Source: Nemopilema nomurai
Lineage: Eukaryota > Cnidaria > Scyphozoa > Rhizostomeae > Rhizostomatidae
Direction of reading: 5' to 3'
Assembly (NCBI GenBank): GCA_003864495.1
Contig: ML133455.1
Span: 3,153,767-3,217,766 of the forward strand
Length of the DNA stretch: 64,000 nt
Shown: in pieces, positions 11,189 to 24,400 of the stretch
Layout: each line of letters begins with the position of its first letter
How positions within the stretch are numbered: position 1 is the stretch's first letter
Program-made: the position numbers and the translations under genes
Notes under the pieces: model-generated
Seen by the model: the letters and a program-made list of their open reading frames with translations, nothing else
What the model was told of the DNA's origin: nothing
Databases searched by the model: none

Positions 11189-13127
11189 GTGCCTGTTCAT
11201 ATCTTGAAGAAATCTTTGATGAAATAAAGATTAATTAACGTATTTTCCGACTCTTTTGAGGAAACTTCAAAATGAATACAGGAGAGGTTTCCTATGGCAA
11301 CGTGGTGAGGCAAGACGCCTCACACACGCCTCTCCATCCAGCTTGGCAAAGTCAATAGCGAGTTTAAGCTTCAATGGGAAACTCTACCAACAAATAAAAG
11401 ACATTACCCTGGCAGGTAATGTTGACAGTTAACGTTATTACAAACTATTTGGCCAATATAAACTTGTAAAGAAATCAAGACTGCTGACTGCTGAACATAA
11501 TAGGTGGTTACAAAACTTATTCTCCGTGACAAACGAATAATGAATTATTAACGACCTACAAGGCCCATTCGAGAACTTGGTTAATCGTTCAAACATTGAG
11601 CAAAATGAAATCAGAATTGCATAACAACACAATAAGTAGTCTCAGCTTGTATTATGGAAATACGAGCAAATACTTAAGCCACCTTTGCCATATGGCAATC
11701 CACCGTGAAAATTCATACCAATAATTGATGTGCATGTTGTTTTGGGCCTTTAGAATCTATTAAGCTGCCAGAAAACTTTCGTGCCACTTAAATCGATGCG
11801 CTGTGCCTGTAGATCACGGCACGATTCTCAACCAAGTATGATGTTTAGCAAGAGTCTATTTATATCCCCAAATGACGTTGAATCGTGTTGCATTACACCA
11901 AATAATTCGCATCTCAAAGTTTGATTCTAGAATTATATAGCGAAAGTTTCTTTGATTCGGTGTAAACAGGGCCACTTGTAAAAATACGTCAACAAGCTTA
12001 AACGCTGTCCCTAGAGGTGATTTCATTGGACTCAATACTCAGCCTTAATAAGCCCACATACAGTGAATACCAAGATGCTGGCAAACACAAAATTCTTCAT
12101 GGATTAGGAAATCCGTCCAAACTCACAGGAAATAAAAGCACGGTTGAAAAAACTGATACAATCAAAATTAACAGGAATGGCGGAGACAGCTGAACTACCA
12201 TCGGCAACTCTAATTAAAAGGCACAATTTCAGCTGAATGAATATTTCGTAAATTGGTTTATGAAAAAGCATTCATCAAGGGATGCTTTTAAGTCCATGAC
12301 AATCTCTAGAAGGCAGAACTTCCAGAAAACATCATCAATATCAGTTTACTTGGAAAGCAGCTGCCCAAAATCTCTTGTTCCTAATTGATGAGACTGGCTT
12401 TAATTAAAGAACTTTCGGTTTAGTAGTTTGGGTGGCCTAGAGTGATTCATATAAAAAACACAGGTGAATTCAACTTGAAACCGATATGATGAAGAAGCGG
12501 GAGTAGATGTTCCATTCAAAGCGGAGCATAACAGGACGACTGTTTAGAAATCAAGATACTGATGAATTTTGTTTAGATCTCAATGATGAGGCGTTAATGA
12601 CAACTGACTTTCCATCGTTAATGACAACTGACTTTCCATCAAGTCATAGAATAAAACCACGCCTTTTCCTTAGAAAAGTGGTCTACGAATGATCAGTTTA
12701 TTAGAGCGCTTAAAACCTATATTTGTTGTTTAGTATTGCAGTTTGTTCAGGGGCAAACACTGAGAACCAGTAGCGTAGAAAAAAGCCATTGACATGCCAG
12801 TGACATTCGACACTATGCACTTCTTATGACAATTTCGAGTTGCTGATCATAAGAGATATGAACCCACGTAGAGCGAGTTAATCGAAAATGCCAATGTAGG
12901 TTGCAGAAAAAATCATAACCTTTGATTGCCGAACAGAAAAGTGAAGAAGTCGTTAGTAGCTTTCCCACGAACTCGATATACTTTTTCCCTCAGCTCTGAA
13001 TCAATGGCAGGTCGCAAAATCGGCCTCAAACGACTGAAATATTTATGATCAGCCCTGAATCATCATTATCAATTCGCTATTCATCGCGATCTATCCAGAA
13101 ATCATCGCGATCAATCATTGTTGGTCA
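11189..13127. other. intergenic 3' of RPTP-A
   Basis: No coding exon was recognised. A 24-bp tandem duplication (unit GTTAATGACAACTGACTTTC plus four bases) lies at about 12593-12640. The missing last coding exon of RPTP-A, if it exists, should lie here on the minus strand. I could not find it. Confidence 0.4.
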
Positions 13128-13238
13128 TCATGTCAATCTTTCATGATGATCAAAATCGTAAGCACTCCTAAGCAACCATTTCAAAGTTTGTTTTATGTGA
13201 CGCCTAGGGGTGAAGAGGACTGGAGTTAGAATACTCAC

Positions 13239-15458
13239 CGCATTGCTCACCGCAATGGGCACCACTGCACGTATGGCTCGAACGCATTGGAGGACGTCGA
13301 TAATCTGCTCAACCTTCAGCCTCTCCGTGCTGTTGGAAATGGCGATGAAAGTGCCGCTTCTGCCAGCACCGTTGCTGAAACAACACGGAGAAACTCCTTC
13401 ACTACTTGGTAAACAAAGTGAGTAGATGCTGCTCATAGTTGTCAAATATCCTTGCGAAGTATGCCCAAGAAAATGTTCAAATCTAATTTGGTGAAGGGGA
13501 GCAGCATGTGTCTCATTAAAACATGCGTTGCTAAAATGACAAGGTCATTGTAAGCCTCTGTAGGTAGGGCAATGGGGTTACTTCTGCGAATAGCTTCGTG
13601 CAAAGAAAACCTTGTTTTTGTCGATACGTTTCACGGTCAAAAGCCCTCGTGAGAGTAAAAACGAACGGAAACACTAAACCTAGGCACTGTTGCTGTTGTT
13701 GTCAATCTTTACGTCACACCGACATCTTTAAATAATTGACTGTGCATCTCATTAAGGATGGGAAAAGAATCTCTGAGAGTCAAAGAGGTGATAAGGTACA
13801 GTTAAGAGCCTTTAGGCAAGGGACTACAGATGAGAGAACCTGAGAAAACAAAGAGAGAAGCTCTACATACCCACTGTGTACGAGAACTGGACCATTGCCA
13901 TAGTTCTGTCGCGACTTCTCAACAAGAGACATCAGGGTTAAAATGCTGTTCTTGTTATTTGGTATGTAATCGGAGTGCCATTCCAAGAACTGCAAGTGTT
14001 GTACTTCAAACTCTTCATCAGGGGTCTGAAACGAAAAATGTTGGGCTTCAATTGATGGGTACAGGGTCATTTGATGGATAAAAATAAGGATCATGGAATG
14101 ATATTTACCTCTTTGGCAGCCTTGAGAAACATATAACTAAATCTTGGCTAGACTTGAAAAAATTGTTTCATCCGCTCAGACAAATTGTTCCAGACAAATT
14201 TCCGCATTTTCAATAAAATTCACCGCAATTGACTATATAGCTCGAGAGCTATATTTGAAGGCGAATCTCACTCACTTCAGCGGAGGAAATCTTGAATTTT
14301 CTTGTAGCGATGTTTCCATTCTGCTGTTCTGACGTAAGTGTAACTGTTTGGTCGCCGTATTTCTGATGGGTGTAGATATCAGGCCAATACTTGTAGTTAT
14401 CCTAAAATCAACACAACAAAAGTAGAACAGGGTAAAACACCGTGGAATACAGAGTACTGTGTACAATACGACAAGATACAATACAGTAGTAAAAAATAAT
14501 GTATATGAACAAAATAAAGCAATTGACAATAGAATACAAAAATTACCATACTGCAGAAAATGACTCAATGCAAAATGTATAATATAAAATAACACAAAAC
14601 AGCACAATACTTAACAATAAATTATATAACATAACACAAAATAATACAATGCAAAATATCGCAATACAATGCATAACAATACATAACAATACAAAACAAT
14701 ACAATGCAATAAAATGAGAATTCGAGGTCTCTTCAGGCGCAAGCGTTACAATAGAAATACATACTTGCTCCTCCAGGCGATTCAGCATGACCACTGTGTG
14801 GCAGCTTTGCTCAACAAGCATCCTCCAAAAGTCCGGCGCCATGTTCTCTGAAGGAGAGTTGCATAAGAAGAAGGCATCTCGTTGCTTGTAGCCCTGAAAT
14901 AAATTTCAGCACAAATTACAAGACAGCACATGTCTTTAATACCAGAAATCTACAAAGATTATGAGTTTCACAGGATTAGAGAATAAGTGGAATCATACGT
15001 ACGTCAATGTAGAAAACGTCGATAAATTTCCCATCTTTGAGAAGAACTTTGTAACAGTTGTCTGGGAAACAAACAAGAAAAGCACATGACTCTCGTGATT
15101 TGATACACAGGGGAGCAAGGTAGTTACGAGACAAAGAGTTACTTCATGTTATGTCATGGATATGTATCGATTCCTTTACGATAAAGAAATCACATCCTTT
15201 TGAAAACTTGGTTTTTATTTTATTAAAACTGAGGCTCGATCGAAACTTTGTTCTCAAGCCACTGTGAAAAAAGTGTAATCTAAATTCGTAGAAAAAAGAT
15301 TAAGAAAAAACCTTCCAAGTAAGAAAAACACAAAGCTTTGGACTTGGAAAGCTTTGGAAAACTATCTCTACCACGAAGCGTCTTTATTCCAAATAGATGC
15401 AATTAATTTCAAATAACTTACCCAACGCCTCTAAATCTGGAGATGTTGACTCTATCAG
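13239..15458 (-). other. RPTP-A membrane-distal domain D2, catalytically dead
   Basis: Exons 15458-15422 to 13374-13239 encode a shortened D2. The N-terminal part that in RPTP-B is a 100-nt exon is here only 37 nt, ending SPDLEALG. The general-acid loop reads WHSDYIP instead of WPDxGxP. The signature loop reads VHSGNGAGRSG, so the nucleophilic Cys is replaced by Ser while the Arg stays. The fold is otherwise kept ([25 protein letters not shown]). D2 domains are often inactive and act in dimerisation or substrate binding; a scaffold role is inferred. The usual closing helix (…LEYL) was not found. Confidence 0.75.
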
Positions 15459-18400
15459 CTATGTGAAATAAACAACAAATGTGAATGCGTAATTAAAAAT
15501 AATAGCTCGTATTCAGCTTTGTAAATTTGAAGCTGACGCCATAATGAAGCGCATGCGCATTGGTGGTCAGCTTTCGGGGACTAGGAAGGAGCTTACGGGC
15601 TCTTTACGTCACACGCAGTATTCACTGACAACACAAATGCGATTTACTCATACCAATCAAATCTCCGAAGTGTCTTACTGGTCAAAATCAGTCAGACGAC
15701 TTTAAAACTATGTCAATCTACGACGTTACAGTGACTTTTTGTTCTTTCATTTATCTAGCAGAGTGAGGCAAAAAGCGTCTTGGCTGGAATTTCATAAACC
15801 TAAACTAATATTATGTAGTCCCTTAATGCCTCCGTGGATCAAGGAAAGAGTACATCCCTCGTTCATTATGAATAAATTGCATAAATTGGATGAAATTTTT
15901 GAAAAAAACATCTGTCTTTAGTCAAAGCTGCTTGAAAAGGAGGCCGGCACGACCCTTAAAACGAGTTTAGAAGATTTAGCACTACACACCACATCGCATT
16001 TCATCATAAACAAATCCTACATCCAGCCTAAATACTCACCCTAAATTCCTGCTCAATGCCACGATTTATTTTCAGATCTCTCAATTTCACTTCAAAGTCA
16101 ACAGCTGATATCTCGTTATCACCGAACGTAATGTATTCCAGAACGGCAGTATGGGCGAATATATACTGGTCCTAAAGAGCGACATTCAATGCTTTAGCCA
16201 TATTCAAAAGATCCAAAATACGATTCAATGTCTGGCTTCTATGGGAAATTGATCTATGGGAAGCATACGTAAGGCTTTCTCATTTCGATTAGAAACTAAG
16301 GGCAGAGTAGAATCACGGAAAAGAGGTCATCCTCGTTTTTGCTGCACTAGTAACAACATTTTGATAAAGAATAGGAACGTCAGCGTAAGTGGCCTTATTG
16401 ATAACTGGATATGAGGGAAAACGCGGGTAGGGAAGCTTTCCCGCGCACATACCGGTGTCTGCACCATGTTAATTCTTCTCGTTCGCATGTACTGCAGGTA
16501 GTTGAAGATGTCGACATTGCCCTCGCCACTGTCGATTCGCTCCAACATGGCATCAACGAGAATGAAGCAGCCAGTCCGACCCACTCCCGCACTGCAATGA
16601 AAAAGATTCGTCTTGACCAAAAGACCTACAGTTATATGATGTCACATTGGGGGGGGGGTATGCAGCATTTAGCATCCGGGTAGAAGGAATCAGAATTCGT
16701 TCCCTTAAATATTTTTGAATACTTCGTGAACATTTCTTCGTGATTCGCACCAACTGAATCTGGCCTCTAATTGCGAAAATCTAAAAGCAACAATGGGATA
16801 GCCCGCTTATTACCAGAACTGGCGCTGTACGAAATAATCCCTGTGATTCCATTATGGAAACAACATTCTTTGGACTAGTGAAAGTCTACATCTCTGCAAA
16901 CAGATAACGAAACCGCAAGTCTTCATTAAGGAACAGTTCTACTACGTCCATTAGAAATTCGCATTCGATTCTTGTAAAATTTCTCAAACATTTTCGAAAA
17001 AGTTTTAGTCGTTCAGGAAACCTAAGGACAAACTACATGGCAAATCAGTGAAATGGATCTGCAGAAAACCAAGGGCCGTCGAAAAGTACCTGCAATGTAC
17101 AACCATTGGTGAGCCGCCACAGTAATGATGCCTTACACGCCTTCGCAGCGACAGGATTGCGGTCGCTAACTCAGGAATGTGGTTGTCTGGCCACGATATG
17201 AAGTGCAGTTGAACGACGCTTCGTTTCTCTTTGTCCTTCCCAGTGCCCTAAAAAGGCATCAGGTCAACTACGGTGTGCTCATTCAAGAAAATCAATTCTT
17301 CTTACATCAGACCTCTCTTTGAAAAACAACTGGGGTTAACAAAAGATGCTGTAAATGAGTCATCAATATTTTATCGACTGTCTCTAAAACTGTCATTCAT
17401 TATTTTCATCATTTGACAGAGTACAGTCTGAAATGTTTATTCCAAGTACTTTTCAGAATTCAACTGACCTTTTCGATCTCGAAGTATCTTATCAGATAAT
17501 CAGCTGTTTGGTCACAGTTTCTGAAGCGTACAGTGATGGGCCCATACTTCCTGGCTCCTTCTGAAGGCCAGTACTGGTCGCATTTTACCTGTTTGGCGAG
17601 ATGAACAATATTGGTGATTTTGAATTGATGAAAATCATTTTTCCAAAATAAAACTCTAATATAACTGAATAAACACCAGAACAAAATTCAAATATAAAGA
17701 AACATAAATGACATCACATCTGAAACAAGCATTGAAAACGTTAGCAAGATAAATACAACAAGAGCTGACCAAATCATGTTCAAAGATGAATGAAAATAAA
17801 GAAGCACTGCATAAAATTAAATTTCTAGTACGCCTTTTTCATTTGGACACGCCAGCACAACAAAACACAACTGTAATCAAAAACTGCCTTCAAGCTTGGA
17901 CCAAGGTCTTGGTTAAGCGTATGCCGAATGGGTATGGTGGGAAGTTGAACGAAGAAGGAGGGAATTTCAACAACAAGAAGTAAATAACACACCTTTCCTC
18001 CTTCTTCCAAGTTTGTTAGCATCACAATTACACTACTATTTTCTTGCCAGACCATCCTCCAAAAGTCAGTGAAAATAGACTGCATTGGTCCTGAGAAAGA
18101 ACAATAAAAAGAAACGTTGCACGATGCCCGTAGTGAGAAAAAGAAGCATCTTTATGTCGTGCAAGACGATGCCCAATCCTAAATTAATCATAGAAGTATC
18201 AAAAAAACTTTTTTACTTAGAAACTGAAAAAAATAACTTTGGTTGTTTGAGATAGAAATGCAACGCATTTCAGATGCAAAAATTGCTTTAATATGATTGC
18301 AAAAATTTCTTCTAAAATATCAAAAAAATATGACAGGGTCCTGAAACAATAATGACTCGTCTGAAGCCATTGCAGGACACTGTAAGGCTCGAAGAGACAA

Positions 18401-21400
18401 GCATGTTCTTTGCAAATTACATCTCTTCTTGCCACATGAAGCTCCTCTGCATAATACTATACAGCGAGAAATGTCGCCGAAGTTTAATACAAAATATATA
18501 CAAATGAAGGAACAGACAAAATACCTTGGCAAGCGATGTACTTGGATGTTGACAGTGGACAGTAGCCCTAAGTATTTCGAAATACATGGAAATACAAAAA
18601 GGAATCCACTGCTTAGATAAAGCCTACAGATAGCTACAATATCAGGAACATCATCAACAGCAGAGCAACAGCACCAACAACAAAGCTATAATGATGCCTC
18701 GAAGCATTTGGCAATAAGACAATGGCAGCAGCGCAAAACATCGCAACTATCTTACAGAAATATCGCATTTTTTATCGCTGCAGCTCGTAACTCGGCATTT
18801 CATTGGGAGTGTGCAGAGATGAGAAACGAGAGATCCCTGTCAAATAAGATTGACTCACTTCAATGTAGTTTGCGTTGAAGTAGTCAGTCTCTCCGTGGTG
18901 ATGACTAGGGCGCCTGCCCCCTTCTGGTTTCAAAATGACGCGGGAATGGTCATCTGAAAAGACGGGCAGATCATGGTGAGATACTGCTATCAATTAAAAC
19001 AGAGTTTAACATTGAAACTATCTTTGTACTAAATAAGACGTTGACTTTATCATCTTCCACCAGTGAGATTGCTAGAAAAATTAGTAATACCAGAAGGGAT
19101 ATTTTCAAACTTCGAAAAATAGCAATCGCTGCCTGGAAAACAGACGTCTTCTGCTTCGGTGCTGGCAAAAGGGGCTAGAGTCAAGCAACATGAGGTACTC
19201 ACAAGCCACTATATTCACATATCTATTCTTGGGCTTGTTTTCATTGCGCAAAGCCACTTCTGTTGAGCAGCATTTTCCACTCATCAGTTCGTACTGAAAA
19301 AGAGCATTGCCCAACACTTTATCAGTTATTTAGTCCGATGAAAAATTATCATGGATGATAAAGTTTAGAATAAAGCACTGAAAGGGGATGCTCAAAACTG
19401 CTTACCCTGTACTGATTGAGAAAGAGTTCGCCATCGGATTCATTCATGCGGCTCACATAATCATTGAATTCTCCAACTGGAACCGGCAAGTGTGTGTGTT
19501 CCTCTGCAGGCACATCAACAGCTTCTGGTGATAAAACAATTCCGCATTCGAGGTTTCGTAAGTATCGTCTTTAATACAAATGGCAATGTCAATACTTCTT
19601 ACAACAAAAATCAGGAAAATGGCTACAAAGATAGAGCAGGTCAATTCCAAATGTAAGAATGAGACGAAAAAATGGCCACTGATTTGAAATTTAGGGGAAC
19701 GAAAAGGGACAAACGATTGTCCCATTGGAAAGACGCAAGCAATCTTACCGTGGCTACCGAGATGACGAGTCAGGGGCACATCTTCTCCTGTTATGACGTT
19801 GATGTCATCATTTTCTGCTTCTGCCACAGAGTCCATCTCTACCTCCAGTTTCTGCATGCGTCTTCCTTTCTCTCGCCTGCAGAAAAGAAGTCCATTCTAC
19901 TACGAAACAAATCAATATGATTCTTACGCAAGGATTCTTAAAAAACCCTTGATATGGAATAATAAAGCTCTTCACATGTAAGGTTTCCAAATCACGCGCC
20001 TTTAGAAAAAAATATCAATGGCTAAATACAAACAAACAAGCATGCAAAGAATTCTGGTCCAGCAATGAGCCAACCAATGATGTCTGTACCTGCCCAAAAC
20101 GTTAAGAAACAAGTGAAGAGACATACCTTCTGTAGAAAACAAAGAAGACGACTATAAGGACGATCAACAAGATGAGAACGACAAAAAATGACAGTACAAT
20201 CGCCAACACTGGTGCACCGCTAGAAGATGCAGGGCCTTTTGCAACTGGCGTTATTCGACGCTCTAAAACGAAATTAAAGACACTAATTGATTATCGACGT
20301 AGCGAAATGGATCTTGCAACATTCAGAAATCAACAATCTGACTGGTTTAACTCATGCAGAGATGCGTGGCAAGTTAACATTAGTTTAATGAAGGCAACTG
20401 GGTTTCAGCCGGCGTAGCATTATGTATGGCTATCTACATGAAGCTGAAAGAAGTCTCATTTACAACCCATGATTTTTGACCTATGATTTTTGACCTATGA
20501 TGCACTGTGGCCGCTCTAACCTAGCGTAGCCCAAAATTCATATTGGCTGCACTCACTTGCTGTTGCCCAAACGGACCACTCTCCCGCTAATCCACCAACG
20601 TTGTGAAAGTCCGCTGTGTAGCCTCTAACCTTAAATGACAAAAATCATGCTGACACCAGATCTTCTTAACATGAACTGACGAATGCATTACCAATTCCAG
20701 TCTGACTTTTCGAGTAGCGAGGACATGTACGCAGCTTTTCATCTTCCATCTTTGGCTCATTTCAAAGGCAAAGGATTCTTTAGCACCGCCGTTCAAGAAA
20801 ACTCGTCTATGAAATATTAGCGGTTATACTAATTTCATTTCTCATGATTAGACAAGAGTAACGTACCCCGAAATAAAAGTGTAAAAAGAAGTCAAGAGAT
20901 ATAATAGACAGGACTCCAAAGTGACAAATGCACATTTCCTTGATCCAGGCCAATCACCTTTGCACCGTGACTGTAGCACTCGCTATCATTCAAAAAGCTT
21001 CCTTCCCCAATAAACACAAAATCAAAAGAGGTATTGACCAATGATTGCTACCTTGAATTCAATGGAATCGGAAGAATTCATTTTGGTGTCGTAGAAGAGA
21101 TCAGTGCTTTCCGTGAATCTAATTATGCTTCTGCCTTCAGCTTTAAGCTCGACCTCGTATTCTTTCAGAATCCCGTTGGGTTTAGTTGGGGCCTTCCATA
21201 GCAAAAAGAATGTTGTCCTGTTTTCATTGTAGCTGAGCGAATGAGGGGCAGAGGGGGCTGAAAACAAGAAAAGAAAACCATGTAATAAGAATCTAAAGTT
21301 TATACCAATAATAAAATATAAAATGAAATAAGCATAGAAATCAATGGAGCCACACAATATAGTTACCAGCTTGGGCAGTAGTTATAATCTTCTCGTAACT

Positions 21401-24400
21401 CAATTTGCCTTCAGCCACGGCCGTTTTAGCGGCCACTTGAAAACCGTATTCCTGAAACGGCTCGAGGCCGACGATATCCACCCGGCAAGTTGTTTTGCAT
21501 TGCGACCTTTCCACGAGCTTGACCGAGTCGCCGACTGCCCGTCTGCCTCTACGTGCCTTGATCGCCTTCCACTTCACTTGTAATGCGTGATCACACCATT
21601 GTGTGTTATAAACGCTGGCTCGTCCCAGCCTAGGCTAATGCACCTAGATTTCACCGGGTAACCTTGGATGTTTGAAGGGGGTGCTGTTGGCGCTATAATG
21701 GAACCAATGACTGTGAATTAACAAAATGGACCAAATACCACAAAAAATGGCACAAACCATTGGTGTTTCACTGAGGCAGCATTGTGCGCTTTGAATTGCA
21801 TATCAAATCAAAATGTGTTAAAAACGGAGGTTAAAAAGCACAGACGACAGACCATTATGGAGCGGATCCGAGAGTACGCGTCGGAAGGCCTACCCGAAAC
21901 AGTTTGTCGAATACATACCAGACTCTTTCGTAGAAAGCGTTAGCTCTGTGTTCGGGCCCGGCATGTGATGGTTGTTCACGATTCGAATCTTCAACTGGTA
22001 TTCACTCCAGGCTTTGAGCTTGTTGAACGTGAACTGTGTGGTCGTCTTGTTGACATTGGTCAATCGGTTGATTTGGTTCAGCTCCAGTAGATTGATATCA
22101 CGGTTGCCATACTTCGTTTGTACCAGACTCAAGTCATATTTCAAAAGCAGACCACTTTCGGGGAGCAAAGCGGCTTCCTGAAAGAGATATTTCAGTCAAC
22201 CATAACAAACTTATGACGACATCTGCTGGAAAAGTGCTACACCATTCGGTATATTGATCTATTCAATGGAAAGACAAAACGTTTGCTACATTGTAACAAA
22301 TGAACAGAATGGTCTTACGTACAAACTTCACAACTGCGATGAATAGCGCAAACATGATTATAACATACTGAAGTACTTTTTCGTCCAACACTCTTCAGAA
22401 TTTGCAAACGTTTTGAAAAGGATTAAAAGCTGACGAAGACAATAGCTAGCTGCAGATCGAAAAACACTAGAGAATTGTGAGCAGAGCGCATGTGTAACTT
22501 GTATGTTGCTACTTGAGCAAAGACTCAAACATCTCAATGCAAAAAAATAACAGCACAGAATTCCCTTTACAGAAGGCTGACAGTGCACAATGTTTGTTGC
22601 AGTAGCCACTGTTGTTGTTGTGGCTGTTTTGTTGTTATCGTCGTCATTCGCACCCTTCACAGATTTCCCACAAATTTAAAAAGCTATGAATACATTTAAA
22701 CTGCTTTGTAAATTTTTGAAGTTGAGTCAGAAATGAGACTCTGCATTTAAAAGACGTTTATACGTGTAAAAAAGCCTTCTAGCCCTGCATTTCCACGGAA
22801 CATTTATGATTTCACATGTGTTTTAATTTCAATGGACTACGTACACATTTGAGTCATTGACCTACCGAGATGATGAGATGAGCGTAACTAAAAAGGCGGT
22901 TGATTGCCGTATCACCAATGTATAACTCAACAGTTTTCATAAGCTCGTGCGAAGACGTCCTTTTTAGGAGTAGGACCTTGTCGAGAGACGATCTACCGGA
23001 TGCTAGAACGCAGAGCAAGGATGCGAATTTTGTTTAAATGAATTATAAGCAAAGCAAACGAATCAAGACGCAGAATAGTTACCTGCCAAGCGACGGTTAT
23101 GCTACTGCTTGTGCTGTGTGCTGATAGTATCGTCGGTTTGGCTTTTACTTCTGCCAAGAACAAGGTAACAAGAGCATTAACAGAGCCATCTGAAATTTAC
23201 TAACGAGAGAATCAAAGTTGGAATGCAAACTGGAATCGAAGCTTACTTAGTAATAATTGACAAATGGCAATTCACAGATGTGAACAGAGAACGTGACGAG
23301 GAAATTGCAGACAGAAAAACGTCATCCGAAAGCAAAAAAAGAAAGATACAAAAATAAAATCTCATTAATTTCGTAGAAACGCACGCGGCAGGTACCTTGA
23401 CCAATATAAGTGAGATAAATTTATCATCAAGGGTTACGTTTTAATGTATGTTTCAAATTTTCAAAGCCAATATTGGAAGAACTGTGAGAAACTCCGAAGG
23501 ATCCCCCTTGCTGCTACCAGTGGTTCAACATCTCTTACTGCATCAGGTATAACACATGAAAATCTGCCTACATGAAATAGGGATTCGTGCAAAATCTAGA
23601 AGGAGCATGTATATCTACAAGAGCTCACTAGAGGGCTTTGTCTCAAATTCGAGTGACGTAGCTTCGCTGGTCCAGATAATGGTTCCATTCGATTTCTTGA
23701 CCAGTGTTTTTATCAAGGCTTTGTACTTTCTAAAAGGATCCAACGCCGTAACGTCAAAAGTTTCAGCTTGCAGTGAGTTCACACTTCCGTTAATGCTGAC
23801 GCTGTAGTAAATATTTGCCGCCGCCACACCTCCAGGGTTTGCCGGTGACCACGACAGATCACATTTGTCATAAGAACACGCTGCTTTGGGTGAGTCTGGC
23901 TGGCTTGGAAGGCCTAAAAAGTTACATCAGTGTTCATGTATGTGATTCCTGCACCATAAATTAAAGCAAACCACTTTCAAAACAGTATTTGTCATGTCAA
24001 TGTCTAACTGAAGCTGGGCATCTTTCAAATGGAAGTAGCAATGTCATGCTTGCTTAGCTATGGTCATTAGAGAGGCTACAGAAACACAATGCTTCCAACT
24101 AAATGCTATACGTACGTACGTCTGGTCGATATGGTATATTTTAACTATGACCTTCACGTGTAAAATGACTGAAAAAGTCGCTGAAAGCTATCAAGAAACG
24201 TCTAACTGAATAAGCAAATATATTTACCAACATGACCAAAGTCGTATGCTCAGAAAAGAAAAATTGCACCCATAGAAATAACTTACGCACAAAAAATGAC
24301 ACATCTACTTGCTTTTCTTCAAATAAGGATTCGTTGAAATTGTAAGAAACTTTACAGGAAAACTTTGTTTTGCAACGTAACTCGTTTCCTTCGGCTTTGA

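Noticed and set aside
22868..23005. Open minus-strand stretch in RPTP-A bounded by AG and GTAGGT, at first taken as an exon
   Set aside because: It would break the phase. Exon 23150-23083 joins directly in phase 0 to 22177-21919 and gives a perfect FN3, so this stretch is intronic.
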